Shown: positions 24,673 through 34,019, numbered from the stretch's first letter. The stretch: 64,000 nucleotides of DNA from Oscillospiraceae bacterium (GCA_015067255.1 SVMS01000006.1:1-64000); one strand, 5' to 3'. Numbers and translations are program-made. The notes: a model not told the origin generated them from the sequence alone.

Positions 24673-27204
24673 ATGTCAAAGATATCAAATGTTAAAGTAA
24701 ACGGCTTTGTCAAGCCTGTGGGCATTGACAGTAACCCCGTTTTCTCCTGGAATATCACAAGCAACGAGCAAAGCGTTTATCAAAAAAAATACCGCATTTC
24801 AGTATCTTCAAGCAAGAAAAATGACGGGGATATGTGGGACAGCGGTTTTGTTGAAAGTCCCCTGTCTGTTGCCATAGAATACGGCGGGAAGACGCTTTCA
24901 AGCGTTAAAAAGTATTATTTTAAGATAGAGCTTTGTCTGTCTACAGGCGAGCTTTTAAACGCTGTATCGAGCTTTGTAACTGCCGCTATGAGTGAGGATT
25001 GCTGGCAGGCAAGGTGGATAACAGGCGAAAATCTTTTAGTGAGAGATTTTGAGCTTTCCAAAAAAATAAGCTCAGCCTATCTTTTATGCACAGGCCTTGC
25101 TTATTACAGGCTTTATATAAATTCAAGGCTCAATTCCGATACAGGTCTTATCCCCTCATATACAGCCTATGACAAGCGTATTGAATATCAGTGCTACGAT
25201 ATAAAAAATGAGCTTAATGAGGGCAAAAACACCTTGGGTATTCTCTTGGGTACACAGTACAAAAGAGATTTTGACGGCAGCTATGAGAACTATTTTCTCA
25301 ACAGATACTATGCTGAAATTCCCAAAGCCTTTTATCAGCTTCATATAACCTATTGCGACGGCACAGAAGAGGTTATTTTTTCAGACGGAAGTGAAAGAAG
25401 CTACAGAGGTCCTGTAGTTTACAGCAGTCTTTACGACGGCGAAACCTTTGACTCAAGAATTGAATGGCTTGACAAGCTTTCCCCCGACTGTAAGGAGAAA
25501 TTTACTCAGACTACGGTGCTTTCAAATGTAAAGCTTCAAAGATGTGTTCAACAGCTTGAAAGCGTAAAAGAAATTAAAAAGGCTTCTCCCGTAAGCATAA
25601 GTGAACGTGATAACGGTGATTATATAGTAGATTTCGGAAAAAATGTTGCGGGCAGAGTAAAAATTAAAATAAAGAACTGCAAACGTGATGAAAAAGTAGT
25701 TATAACCCACGCAGAGCTTTTGAATGAGGACGGCACTCTTAACAGAGAAAATCTCAGAACTGCTCTTTGTAGCGATACCTTTATCTGTAACGGAAGCGAG
25801 TATGTCTATGAGCCTTATTTCATTTACAGAGGCTTCAGATATGTCTGTGTAAGCGGATATTCAGATATCCTTAACCCCGAGGATATCTGTCAGGTAGAAA
25901 TCCGAAACGCCGTTGAGGATACAGGCTATTTTTCATCTTCTTCAAGGCTTATAAATAAAATACATAATGCTATGAAGCTGACTCTTTCAAATAATATGCA
26001 CAGTATTCCCACAGACTGCTGTCAGAGAGATGAACGTCAGGGCTGGCTTGGGGACGGTCAGGTGGCGGCAAGCTCCTGTATTCATAACTTTAATATGCAG
26101 AACTTTTACCGCAAATGGCTTGACGATATAAGTGATATTCAAAACAAAGAAACAGGCGCAATAGAATATATGAATGCCCCCCGTTTCAGCGGCGGAGAAT
26201 GTCTTTCCTGGACTTGCGCCTATGCCGTTTTGGTTTACTATATGTATAAATTTTATGCTGATATACCCTGTGTAAAAAAACATTTTAAAGATTTACAGAA
26301 GTTTTGTGAGTATTTGCAGACACGTGAGGACGAGCAAGGTCTTTTAACTCTCGAGGGCTTGGGAGATTGGCTCGGAATTGCATACACCGATGAAAAGTAT
26401 ATAAGAGATGCTCTCTATTATGATATCATTGTCAAGATGTCAGAAATGGCAGAGGCTTTAGGGGACACAAAATCGGCAAAGAAATATACTGACAAGGCAG
26501 AAAAAATCAAAAAAGCATATAACGATAATTATTACTATACCTATTGGGGACTTCATCCCACCGGCTATTACGGGGATTGCTACCGTGTCGGCCAGCTTCC
26601 CAATGCCCTTGCCCTTGCCTTTGATATGGTGGATGAGAGCCAATATAACGATGTAAAAGAAAAGCTTTTATTGGAAATAAATTCTGTAAGAGGCTCAACT
26701 CAGCTCACTACGGGACTTGTAGGTACAAAGTATCTCTTTGATGCTCTTTTGAAAATTGATGCTTCCAAAACTGCCTTTGATTTATTTAACCGCCGTGATT
26801 TTCCCTCCTGGAGCTTTATGCTTGAAAAGGGCGCTACTACCATATGGGAGCGCTGGCAGTATATGACGGGCAACGAAATGAATTCCCACTGTCATACACC
26901 CTTGGCGGCGGCAGACGAATGGCTCTATAAAGGAATAGGAGGCTTCAGGGACAGCTTTTATGATAAAGACAATATAAGAGTTTTTGAAATTTGTCCTGCC
27001 TTTGAGCTTGATTTGAAGAAGGTCAGAATGTATCAGAAAACCCCTTGGGGAACGCTTGATATTAAATGGAGCAAAAATGCCGATAATCAAGTTGCTTTAG
27101 AGCTTAATATTCCTGCAAACACTAAGGCAAAGCTTTTAATAAACGGAAAAGCTACGCTTCTTGAAAACGGAATACACAGCTTTAGCTTTAAAAAGGGTGA
27201 ATAA
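24673..27204 (+). CDS. Alpha-L-rhamnosidase, GH78
   Basis: An 843-residue intracellular rhamnosidase that removes alpha-linked L-rhamnose, for example from rhamnogalacturonan oligomers. Domain order: N-terminal fibronectin-like domain (1-105); the GH78 N-domain from WQARWITGE; a beta-sandwich; then the (alpha/alpha)6 catalytic domain with the signature DCCQRDERQGWLGDGQ near residue 450, containing the catalytic acid in DERxGW; and a C-terminal beta domain. Family members usually have DCPQRDER, so one position (Cys for Pro) is unusual. There is no signal peptide. It ends three bases before the predicted nagA start. Confidence 0.93.
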   Translation: MSKISNVKVNGFVKPVGIDSNPVFSWNITSNEQSVYQKKYRISVSSSKKNDGDMWDSGFVESPLSVAIEYGGKTLSSVKKYYFKIELCLSTGELLNAVSSFVTAAMSEDCWQARWITGENLLVRDFELSKKISSAYLLCTGLAYYRLYINSRLNSDTGLIPSYTAYDKRIEYQCYDIKNELNEGKNTLGILLGTQYKRDFDGSYENYFLNRYYAEIPKAFYQLHITYCDGTEEVIFSDGSERSYRGPVVYSSLYDGETFDSRIEWLDKLSPDCKEKFTQTTVLSNVKLQRCVQQLESVKEIKKASPVSISERDNGDYIVDFGKNVAGRVKIKIKNCKRDEKVVITHAELLNEDGTLNRENLRTALCSDTFICNGSEYVYEPYFIYRGFRYVCVSGYSDILNPEDICQVEIRNAVEDTGYFSSSSRLINKIHNAMKLTLSNNMHSIPTDCCQRDERQGWLGDGQVAASSCIHNFNMQNFYRKWLDDISDIQNKETGAIEYMNAPRFSGGECLSWTCAYAVLVYYMYKFYADIPCVKKHFKDLQKFCEYLQTREDEQGLLTLEGLGDWLGIAYTDEKYIRDALYYDIIVKMSEMAEALGDTKSAKKYTDKAEKIKKAYNDNYYYTYWGLHPTGYYGDCYRVGQLPNALALAFDMVDESQYNDVKEKLLLEINSVRGSTQLTTGLVGTKYLFDALLKIDASKTAFDLFNRRDFPSWSFMLEKGATTIWERWQYMTGNEMNSHCHTPLAAADEWLYKGIGGFRDSFYDKDNIRVFEICPAFELDLKKVRMYQKTPWGTLDIKWSKNADNQVALELNIPANTKAKLLINGKATLLENGIHSFSFKKGE

Positions 27205-27206
27205 AA

Positions 27207-28394
27207 ATAAAAAGTATAATTATAAACGGCATACTTATAAGTAATGCCAAGGAGCAAAACGGGCTTGCCCTTATTTTTGAAAATTCAAAAATTCATTCTG
27301 TTGTACTACAAAACAGCGTAAAGCTTTCTGAGCTTGAAAATATAATTGATGCTAAAGGAAATTATGTCAGCGCAGGCTTTATTGAGCTTCACAGCCACGG
27401 AATTAACGGCTACGATTTTATGGATAACGATAGGGAGGGCATAAAAAAAGCCCTTTTGGACTATGCTCGCTTCGGTGTTACGGGAATTTTTCCCACAACC
27501 TTAAGCTGTCCTTTTTCGGAGCTTGAAGCTGTTATAGAGGGTTTAACAAAGGCAAGCAAAGAGAATTACGACGGCGCTGAGATTTTAGGACTTCACCTTG
27601 AAGGCCCCTACTTTTCAAAGGAGCAGTGCGGCGCACAGGCTCCCGACGTGCTTTGCAATCCCTCTGATAAAAAATACAAAGAATTTATAGAAAAATATCC
27701 CCTTATAAAAAGGTGGGATTTAGCTCCCGAGCTTGACGGCGCTTATGAAATGGCAGAGTATATGAGTAAAAAAGGAGTTGTCAGTGCAGTAGCCCATACC
27801 GACGCTTCCTTTACAAAAACAACAGAGGCTTTTGACCACGCAACAATAGCTACCCATTTATATTCGGGTATGTCTAATGTAAGACGGGTAGACGGTTTTC
27901 GTCAAGGCGGTGCAGTAGAGGCTTGTCTTTTGGATAAAAGAGTATTTACAGAAGCAATATGCGACGGTATTCATCTTCCCCCTGAGCTTTTAAAACTCAT
28001 TTACAAAATAAAAGGAAGCAAAAAAATGTGCCTTGTTACAGATTCTATGCGAGGTGCGGCTATGCCCGAGGGCAGTAAATGTATGTTAGGACACAAAAAA
28101 AGAGGAACTGAGGTTGTAGTTTCTAACGGTGTAGCGTGGCTTCCCGACAAAAGCTCCTTTGCAGGAAGCGTTGCCACCTTTGATGTGCTTTTGAGAACAG
28201 CTCAAAAAATCGGTATTCCCATAGAAAAGGCTGTGCAAATGGCAACCGAAGCTCCTGCAAAAGCTATGAAGCTTAAAAACAAGGGCTTTTTAAAGCAAGG
28301 TTTTGACGCCGACATTGTAATTTTTGATAAAAATATAAATATTCTTCAGACAATATGTAACGGTAATATAGCATATAAAAAGGAAGGTAAATAA
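27207..28394 (+). CDS. nagA: N-acetylglucosamine-6-phosphate deacetylase, non-canonical ATA start
   Basis: An amidohydrolase that removes acetate from GlcNAc-6-phosphate or a related sugar phosphate. The frame is open from 27201 and reads KSIIINGILISN, GFIELHSHGINGYDFMD (metal His motif), LGLHLEGPYFS, VAHTDAS and LVTDSM, so the whole NagA N-terminus is encoded. However, there is no ATG, GTG or TTG before residue 72. The triplet in start position, 27207-27209, is ATA, seven bases after AGGGTGA, where an ATG would be expected. Either an ATG has mutated, ATA is used weakly, or the base call is wrong. The length would be 395 residues, normal for NagA. nagB follows after one base. Its place in a uronate operon is unusual. 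Confidence 0.82.
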   Translation: MKSIIINGILISNAKEQNGLALIFENSKIHSVVLQNSVKLSELENIIDAKGNYVSAGFIELHSHGINGYDFMDNDREGIKKALLDYARFGVTGIFPTTLSCPFSELEAVIEGLTKASKENYDGAEILGLHLEGPYFSKEQCGAQAPDVLCNPSDKKYKEFIEKYPLIKRWDLAPELDGAYEMAEYMSKKGVVSAVAHTDASFTKTTEAFDHATIATHLYSGMSNVRRVDGFRQGGAVEACLLDKRVFTEAICDGIHLPPELLKLIYKIKGSKKMCLVTDSMRGAAMPEGSKCMLGHKKRGTEVVVSNGVAWLPDKSSFAGSVATFDVLLRTAQKIGIPIEKAVQMATEAPAKAMKLKNKGFLKQGFDADIVIFDKNINILQTICNGNIAYKKEGK

Positions 28395-28395
28395 A

Positions 28396-29138
28396 ATGAA
28401 AATCAACTTAAGTAAAACCCCCGCAGAATTAGGAGAAAACGCAGCAACACTTACAGCAGAGCTTTTAAACAAAGCAATAAACGAAAACGGCTCAGCAAGA
28501 CTTGTTCTTTCGACAGGAGCTTCCCAGTTTGAAACAATAGGAGCACTTATTAAAAAGGATATTGACTGGTCAAAGGTTGAAGTTTTCCATTTAGACGAAT
28601 ATATCGACTTAAGCATTGAGCATCCTCAAGCTTCAGAAAATACATAAAGGAGCGCTTCGGTGATTTTGTAAATGCAAAGGCGATAAACTACGTTGTTACA
28701 GAGGGCGACATTGAAGAAAACATCAAAAAGCTTACCGAGGAATTCAGAAAAGCGCCCATTGACGTTGCTTTGATAGGCATCGGCGAAAATGCTCATATTG
28801 CTTTTAACGACCCCCCTGCAGATTTTGAAAACAAAAACGCCTATATAGTTGTAAACTTAGATGACAAGTGCAGAAATCAACAGCTGGGTGAGGGTTGGTT
28901 TGAAAATATCGACCAAGTGCCTAAGCAGGCAGTTTCTATGACTGTTTTTGAAATTATGAACAGTAAAAACATTATTTCAGCAGTACCTCATAAGGTAAAG
29001 GCAAAGGCTATAAAGGACACTCTTGAAAACGAGCTTACACCATATATCCCTGCAACTATGCTAAAGCAGCATAATAGCTTCTATCTTTTTGTTGATGAAA
29101 ATTCTGCAAGTCAGGTAGACATAGAAAAATATATGTAA
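28396..29138 (+). pseudogene. nagB: Glucosamine-6-phosphate deaminase gene with a one-base frameshift
   Basis: The first frame (28396-28647) encodes the NagB N-terminus with LVLSTGASQFETI and the family motif FHLDEYIDL, then turns to nonsense after EHP. One frame over, the protein continues at once as SFRKYIKERFGDF, ALIGIGENAHIAFNDPPADF and VPKQAVSMT to the stop at 29138. NagB proteins read HPASFRKYL here, so a single base is missing at 28627-28629. The site is not an obvious slippery sequence. The restored product would be about 246 residues, normal for NagB. NagB turns GlcN-6-phosphate into fructose-6-phosphate and ammonia. It follows nagA directly. Decay and sequencing error are both possible. 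Confidence 0.85.
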
Positions 29139-29155
29139 TAGAAGGAACTTTATAA

Positions 29156-30502
29156 ATGAAAATTCTGCAATTCGGAGAGGGCAATTTCTTAAGAGCTTTT
29201 GTTGACTATATGATTGATTTTTCCAACGAAAAGCTAAGCTTAGACAACAAGGTTACTATTGTAAAGCCGATAGAATACGGCTCTCTTGATGCTTTTAAAG
29301 AACAAAATTGTCAGTATACTCTTATTACAAGAGGAATGACAGATGGTCAAAAAATAGATTTTGCAAGAAAAATAACCTGTGTTGACAAGGCAATAGGCGC
29401 TTATGAGGATTTTGATGAGCTTTTAAGCCTTGCCAAAGATTGTGAATATAAAATAGTTATTTCCAATACTACCGAGGCAGGAATTGCAATAACTGAAGAG
29501 GACAGCTTTGAGGAAAATCCCCCCAAAAGCTATCCTGCAAAGCTTACCCGTTTCCTCTATGAGAGATTTTGCACTGTAGGGGGAGAAATGTATATTCTGC
29601 CCTGCGAGCTTATAGAAAATAACGGACAGGCTCTTGAGAAATGCGTTATGGAAACGGCAAAGCGTTGGAAGCTTTGTCAGGAGTTTTTAAGTTGGCTGTC
29701 TGAAAGCTGTTATTTTTGCACCACCTTGGTTGACAGAATAGTTACAGGCTTTAATAAAGAGCTTTCAGAACAGTATAAGGATAAGCTTCTTGATATCGGC
29801 GAGCCCTTTGCCCTTTGGGTAATTGAGGATAAGGGAGATATCAGAAAGCTTTTGCCTCTTGATAAGGCAGGGCTTGACGTTGTATTTACTGATGACGTAA
29901 CCCCTTACCGTGAGAGAAAAGTGCGTATTCTCAACGGCGCGCATACTTCAACAGTGCTTGCTGCATATTTAGCAGGTAAAACGATAGTGCGTGAATGTAT
30001 TCAGGACAGCGTAATTTTAAAATATATGAAAAAATGTATTTTAGACGAGGTTATTCCTACATTGTCCTTAGATAAAGAGGATTGTATGAATTTTGCAAAA
30101 AGCGTTTTTGAACGCTTTGAAAATCCTTTTATTGACCATAGCCTTCTTTCCATATCTTTAAATTCGGTTTCAAAGTGGAAATCAAGACTTCTTGGCTCAT
30201 TTAAGGATTATTATAAAAAATTCAATACGCTTCCCCCTGTTATAACCTTCTCCTTTGCCGCTATGATTGCCTTTTATTCAAAGGTTGAAGAGGTAAAGGA
30301 CGATAAGGCGGTTTTAGAGTTTTTTGAAGCAAATAAAGCTGATAGCAATTTTGTGGAAAAGCTATGCCAAAGAGCAGATTTTTGGGGCGAGGATTTATCT
30401 CTCTATCCCGATTTTTGCAAAACGGTACAGGAAAATTTAAAATTGATTGAAGAAAAGGGAATGTACGAGGCTATGCGTCTTGCGGTGGATAAAAATGCTT
30501 AA
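29156..30502 (+). CDS. uxaB: Tagaturonate reductase (altronate oxidoreductase)
   Basis: A 448-residue NADH-dependent reductase of the mannitol-dehydrogenase superfamily that converts D-tagaturonate to D-altronate. The N-terminus ILQFGEGNFLRAFVDYMID is the UxaB signature and nucleotide-binding start. Further blocks are SNTTEAGI, PCELIENNG and VRILNGAHTST (about residue 260), the conserved substrate loop. UxaB rather than UxuB (fructuronate reductase) is favoured by the FGEGNFLRAF start and by the altronate dehydratase gene that follows. GAAGGA precedes the ATG. Its end overlaps uxaA by eight bases. Confidence 0.92.
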   Translation: MKILQFGEGNFLRAFVDYMIDFSNEKLSLDNKVTIVKPIEYGSLDAFKEQNCQYTLITRGMTDGQKIDFARKITCVDKAIGAYEDFDELLSLAKDCEYKIVISNTTEAGIAITEEDSFEENPPKSYPAKLTRFLYERFCTVGGEMYILPCELIENNGQALEKCVMETAKRWKLCQEFLSWLSESCYFCTTLVDRIVTGFNKELSEQYKDKLLDIGEPFALWVIEDKGDIRKLLPLDKAGLDVVFTDDVTPYRERKVRILNGAHTSTVLAAYLAGKTIVRECIQDSVILKYMKKCILDEVIPTLSLDKEDCMNFAKSVFERFENPFIDHSLLSISLNSVSKWKSRLLGSFKDYYKKFNTLPPVITFSFAAMIAFYSKVEEVKDDKAVLEFFEANKADSNFVEKLCQRADFWGEDLSLYPDFCKTVQENLKLIEEKGMYEAMRLAVDKNA

Positions 30503-31886
30503 AATTTCCGAAAAGGATAACGTTGCCGTAATAACAAACGGCGAAAAAAGAGGACATAAGCTTGCGTTGACAGATATCAAAAAGGGCGAAAAAATAATTA
30601 AATACGGATATCCAATAGGCTGTGCAACGCAGGATATAAAAGAGGGAGAATGGGTACATTCTCACAATATGAAAACAGCTTTAGGGGACATTATTGATTA
30701 TACATATACTCCTGAAGAAGCTAAGGTTTTCAGCACTCAGAAAGATACCTTTATGGGTTATGAGCGTTTTGACGGCTCAGTAGGTATAAGAAACGAAATA
30801 TGGATAATTGCCACAGTTGGCTGTGTTTCGGATAACGCTAAAAAAATAGCGGCTCTTACCGATACCTACGCTTTTACTCATCCTTACGGCTGTTCTCAGT
30901 TAGGTGATGACCACTTAAACACTCAAAAGGCGCTGTGCGGACTTATAAAGCATCCCAACGCAGGCGGTGTGCTTGTGTTAGGGCTTGGCTGTGAAAACAA
31001 CCGTATACAAGAGCTAAAAAAAGAGCTTGGACAATACGATACAGAGCGAGTATTTTTCTTAGAGGCTCAGAGTGTAGAGGACGAAATTGAAGAAGGCGTA
31101 AAGATAGTAAACAAGCTCAAAGAGCTTATCAAAAAAGATGTACGCACTAAGCAGCCCCTTGAAAAGCTTATAATAGGCTTGAAGTGCGGCGGCTCTGACG
31201 GCTTTTCGGGAATTACTGCAAATCCTCTTGTAGGAGCTTTTTCTGATATGGTTATTGAAAAAGGCGCAAGCACAATACTTACCGAAGTTCCCGAGATGTT
31301 CGGCGCAGAAACAATACTTATGAACCGTTGCAACAGCAAAGAAATATTTGACAAAACGGTTGATATGATAAACAGCTTTAAAAACTACTATAAATCAAAT
31401 AATCAGCCTATCTATGAAAATCCATCTCCCGGAAACAAGGACGGCGGAATTACAACTCTTGAGGAAAAATCCTTGGGCTGTACCCAAAAAAGCGGTTTTG
31501 CACCTGTTGTTGACGTGCTGTCCTACGCTCAACCCTTAAAAATAAGAGGTCTTAATCTTCTCAATGCGCCGGGTAACGATTTGGTTGCATCTACTGCCCT
31601 TGCAGTATCGGGAGCACAGATAGTTCTCTTTACCACAGGCAGAGGAACTCCCTTTGGCTGTCCTGTTCCCACAGTGAAAATTTCTACCAATACTCCTCTT
31701 TTTGACAAAAAGAGTAACTGGATAGACTATAATGCGGGAGTTCTTCTTGATAATCCCGACATAAATACTCTGGCAGAGGATTTTTATAGCTTTATAAAAA
31801 ATATAGTAAACGGAGAACAAAAAGCCAAAAACGAAATAAACGGATACCGTGAAATTTCAATATTCAAAACAGGGGTAACTCTGTAA
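30495..31886 (+). CDS. uxaA: Altronate dehydratase
   Basis: An iron-dependent dehydratase converting D-altronate to 2-keto-3-deoxygluconate, the last uronate step present in this window. The 463 residues hold the N-terminal SAF domain (about 1-80, VHSHNMKTAL) and the catalytic domain with GYERFDGSVGIRNEIWI, HPYGCSQLGDD, GLGCENN and LKCGGSDGFSGITANP. The start is the ATG at 30495, which overlaps uxaB and has GGTGGA upstream; longer in-frame readings lie wholly inside uxaB. It is the last gene of the operon. KdgK and KdgA, needed to finish the pathway, are not in view. Confidence 0.93.
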   Translation: MLKISEKDNVAVITNGEKRGHKLALTDIKKGEKIIKYGYPIGCATQDIKEGEWVHSHNMKTALGDIIDYTYTPEEAKVFSTQKDTFMGYERFDGSVGIRNEIWIIATVGCVSDNAKKIAALTDTYAFTHPYGCSQLGDDHLNTQKALCGLIKHPNAGGVLVLGLGCENNRIQELKKELGQYDTERVFFLEAQSVEDEIEEGVKIVNKLKELIKKDVRTKQPLEKLIIGLKCGGSDGFSGITANPLVGAFSDMVIEKGASTILTEVPEMFGAETILMNRCNSKEIFDKTVDMINSFKNYYKSNNQPIYENPSPGNKDGGITTLEEKSLGCTQKSGFAPVVDVLSYAQPLKIRGLNLLNAPGNDLVASTALAVSGAQIVLFTTGRGTPFGCPVPTVKISTNTPLFDKKSNWIDYNAGVLLDNPDINTLAEDFYSFIKNIVNGEQKAKNEINGYREISIFKTGVTL

Positions 31887-31910
31887 AAAACTTATATATT
31901 TGCTCAAACG

Positions 31911-31939
31911 TTGAAACTTTAAAGGGGTTATGATATAAT
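31911..31939 (+). promoter_or_regulatory. Promoter of the DUF4303-like gene
   Basis: TTGAAA (31911-31916), 17 bases, TATAAT (31934-31939), followed by a strong ribosome site GGAGG at 31961. Confidence 0.8.
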
Positions 31940-31972
31940 AAAATAAAATCACTTCGTATAGGAGGTTATAAT

Positions 31973-32536
31973 ATGATTGATATTGAAAAAATGTTGTATG
32001 ACAAGGTCAAATCTGAAATGTCGAATTGGGATGAGGACGGCATTTATGCTATTTCGTTCTTCGTTTATTCTAATGAAGTATACGAGTATAAGGATTTTAC
32101 AAATGTTTCGATCTGGGCTATCAGTTATAACACCGAGGCAGATTGCGAAGGAGCAGGTCCCCTTGATGAAGAAAGATGGAACTATGCTTTTTGGAGACAG
32201 GACGAAGCAAGTATAATTGATGTTGATGAGCCTGATGAATACACAGAAGCGTTGTATCAATGGTATGAGGAACAGGGTATAGAAAATATAGGCTTCGAAT
32301 GTGCGGAAAATAGGTATGTTCCTGTGGGTCATTATGAATTGATTGATATTGCAGCCAATGTTGCAAGGAAGCTGCAAGAAGAGGGTTTTATTGCAAAGCA
32401 ATTCAAAAAAACACTTCCCATTATAATTCACGGACTTGAATGTGACTTGTATGAAATTGAAGCAACAAAAAAAGCAAACCCCAACGGAGAGGCAGATACA
32501 TATATCAAAGCAATGAAAGAAATGGGAGCATTTTAA
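31973..32536 (+). CDS. DUF4303-like protein
   Basis: A 187-residue acidic cytoplasmic protein. It resembles DUF4303 proteins: an N-terminal helix, the strand ISFFVYSNEVYEYKDFTNVS (about 26-45), a middle segment DEERWNYAFWRQDE, and a helical C-terminus with TLPIIIHGLECDLYEIEATKKANP. Some DUF4303 genes lie in toxin-immunity neighbourhoods, but no toxin gene is adjacent here and no function can be assigned. It has its own promoter, a strong ribosome site and its own terminator, so it is a single-gene transcript. Confidence 0.7.
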   Translation: MIDIEKMLYDKVKSEMSNWDEDGIYAISFFVYSNEVYEYKDFTNVSIWAISYNTEADCEGAGPLDEERWNYAFWRQDEASIIDVDEPDEYTEALYQWYEEQGIENIGFECAENRYVPVGHYELIDIAANVARKLQEEGFIAKQFKKTLPIIIHGLECDLYEIEATKKANPNGEADTYIKAMKEMGAF

Positions 32537-32599
32537 TTATTTGCTGTTTATTTAATTACAATTAGTATTTTATATCAAAATAATTACATATTGGATACA

Positions 32600-32632
32600 A
32601 AAAGGACTATGATTTTTTGTCATAGTCCTTTT
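32600..32632. terminator. Bidirectional terminator between convergent genes
   Basis: AAAAGGACTATGA and TCATAGTCCTTTT form a perfect 13-bp stem around TTTTTTG. It serves the DUF4303-like gene on the left and the YgjV-like gene on the right. Confidence 0.92.
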
Positions 32633-32652
32633 AAAGTGCTTATTACAAGAGC

Positions 32653-33195
32653 TTATTTCTTTTTTATATCGTATCTGACAATTCCGATTGCTATTGAGCA
32701 AAGAGTTAAAATTTCACATATTGTTGCGCCTACAGCTACGTTTATAATGTTATATATAAGCCAGGAGGGTGAGCTGATAAGTCCAAAGCCTCTGATAGCC
32801 TTTGCGCTTTGAAGACGGTAGCTGATAGTTGTTGCTGTCATACCGATAATCGGGAGAAATTCTATTATCATATTAAACAGGCTTATTTCTTTATTAAATA
32901 CGGTAAAGGTAAGAATATAAGAAATAACATAAAGAGATATGAAAAAGATAAGCCATAATATATTGTCAGCCTTTAGCTTTTTCTTATTCATAAAAACAAC
33001 AGAGCGAAACATCGCAATAGTATTCATTATTCCGCCAACCGTTGCTCCCAGCATAAAAAAGTTCATAGAGAAAAAGAGAGAGCCGAGAAACTGAATAATC
33101 ATAGCTCCCTTTGCAGTCTTTTGCTGATAAGAGAGAATATTGAATATCATAGCGATAATTCCAAGCGCCTGCGCAAATATTTCAAAAGTAGTCAT
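32653..33195 (-). CDS. YgjV-like integral membrane protein
   Basis: A 180-residue membrane protein with about six hydrophobic helices and few charged residues. The N-terminal ALGIIAMIFNILSYQQKTAK and later FLGSLFFSMNFFMLGATVGG are typical of the YgjV (inner-membrane) family, whose function is unknown. The start is the ATG at 33195 with GGAGG nine bases upstream; an in-frame TTG at 33216 lies before that ribosome site. It is divergent from the SpoIIM-like gene and convergent with the DUF4303-like gene. Confidence 0.78.
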   Translation of the reverse strand: MTTFEIFAQALGIIAMIFNILSYQQKTAKGAMIIQFLGSLFFSMNFFMLGATVGGIMNTIAMFRSVVFMNKKKLKADNILWLIFFISLYVISYILTFTVFNKEISLFNMIIEFLPIIGMTATTISYRLQSAKAIRGFGLISSPSWLIYNIINVAVGATICEILTLCSIAIGIVRYDIKKK

Positions 33196-33254
33196 TATGT
33201 ATTGCCTCCGATTCAAATGGCATTATAGCATAAAAGACATATATTGTAAAGATT

Positions 33255-33287
33255 AAAAGAGAAGGTTCAAGCTGAGCCTTCTCTTTT
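33255..33287. terminator. Perfect hairpin in a divergent intergenic region
   Basis: AAAAGAGAAGGTTCA (33255-33269) and TGAGCCTTCTCTTTT (33273-33287) form a long stem with one mismatch and a three-base loop, in the style of the terminator at 6723. It lies upstream of both neighbouring genes, so it ends neither; it may be a leader attenuator or the trace of a lost gene. Confidence 0.6.
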
Positions 33288-33392
33288 AATGCGCCAAAGG
33301 CAGTATTTACACAATTACAGATTGAAATTCATTTTTTTATTCCTTGGGAATATACTTATATTAAGTGAAAAGTATGCAGGAGGAATACAAAA

Positions 33393-34019
33393 ATGTTAAT
33401 GAAAATAAAAAAAAGCATTATATCTTTTTCTTTTGTTAAATTGGCAAAGCAAAATGCAAGCTATATATTTTTAGGACTTATTTTTTTTATAGGCCTTTGT
33501 GTCGGTGCTTTTTGCGTAAGACTTACAGGCTACAGCACTCAGATAACGCTGCTCGATGCTTTTACCTCTGTAATTTACATAAGGGCGGAATACGGATTTT
33601 TAAAGGTATTCTCTGCATCGTTAATTACTGAGCTTTTTTATTATATTATTATTTTCATATTCGGGCTTTCGGTGGCAGGAATTGCCGTTTCCTGCGCTGT
33701 TGTTGCCTTTAAAGGCTTTTGCATCGGCTTTTTTATCGGCTTTGTTTCAAGCGTTTTCGGTCTGTCGGGCGTTTGCGCTCTGCTTCTTGCGGTAATTCCC
33801 GGTATGCTGTTATCTCTTCTTTTGCTTCTTATTTTTTGCGAGCACGCTCTTCAGTTTTCTTACTACGTAATAATTTCAAATAAGGTCTCATCCCAATATG
33901 AGCGCCCCACCGTAAAAGGCTTTTACAAAAAAGGGATTGCGCTCTTTTCTATTTCTTCCATCGGCATAATCTATCAGACTCTTGTCTGCCCGTCGGTTAT
34001 AAAGCTTATGTTAGGGTAG
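33393..34019 (+). CDS. spoIIM: SpoIIM-like (DUF95) sporulation membrane protein
   Basis: A 208-residue protein with about five membrane helices, the length and layout of stage II sporulation protein M (Bacillus 214). SpoIIM works with SpoIID and SpoIIP to thin peptidoglycan during engulfment. An early helix IFLGLIFFIGLCVGAFCV, a central AVVAFKGFCIGFFIGFVSSVFG and a C-terminal KGFYKKGIALFSISSIG match the family. AGGAGG precedes the ATG. SpoIID and SpoIIP are not adjacent. The last two codons and the TAG stop lie within the left end of the inverted-repeat element that follows, so the native C-terminus may have been altered. Confidence 0.75.
   Translation: MLMKIKKSIISFSFVKLAKQNASYIFLGLIFFIGLCVGAFCVRLTGYSTQITLLDAFTSVIYIRAEYGFLKVFSASLITELFYYIIIFIFGLSVAGIAVSCAVVAFKGFCIGFFIGFVSSVFGLSGVCALLLAVIPGMLLSLLLLLIFCEHALQFSYYVIISNKVSSQYERPTVKGFYKKGIALFSISSIGIIYQTLVCPSVIKLMLG

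Noticed and set aside
28620-28650. Programmed ribosomal frameshift in nagB
   Set aside because: The site has no slippery heptamer and other NagB proteins are encoded in one frame; a deletion or base error is simpler.
31973-32536. DUF4303-like gene as an immunity gene of a toxin system
   Set aside because: No secreted polymorphic toxin or second small gene is adjacent; it is a single-gene transcript with its own terminator.
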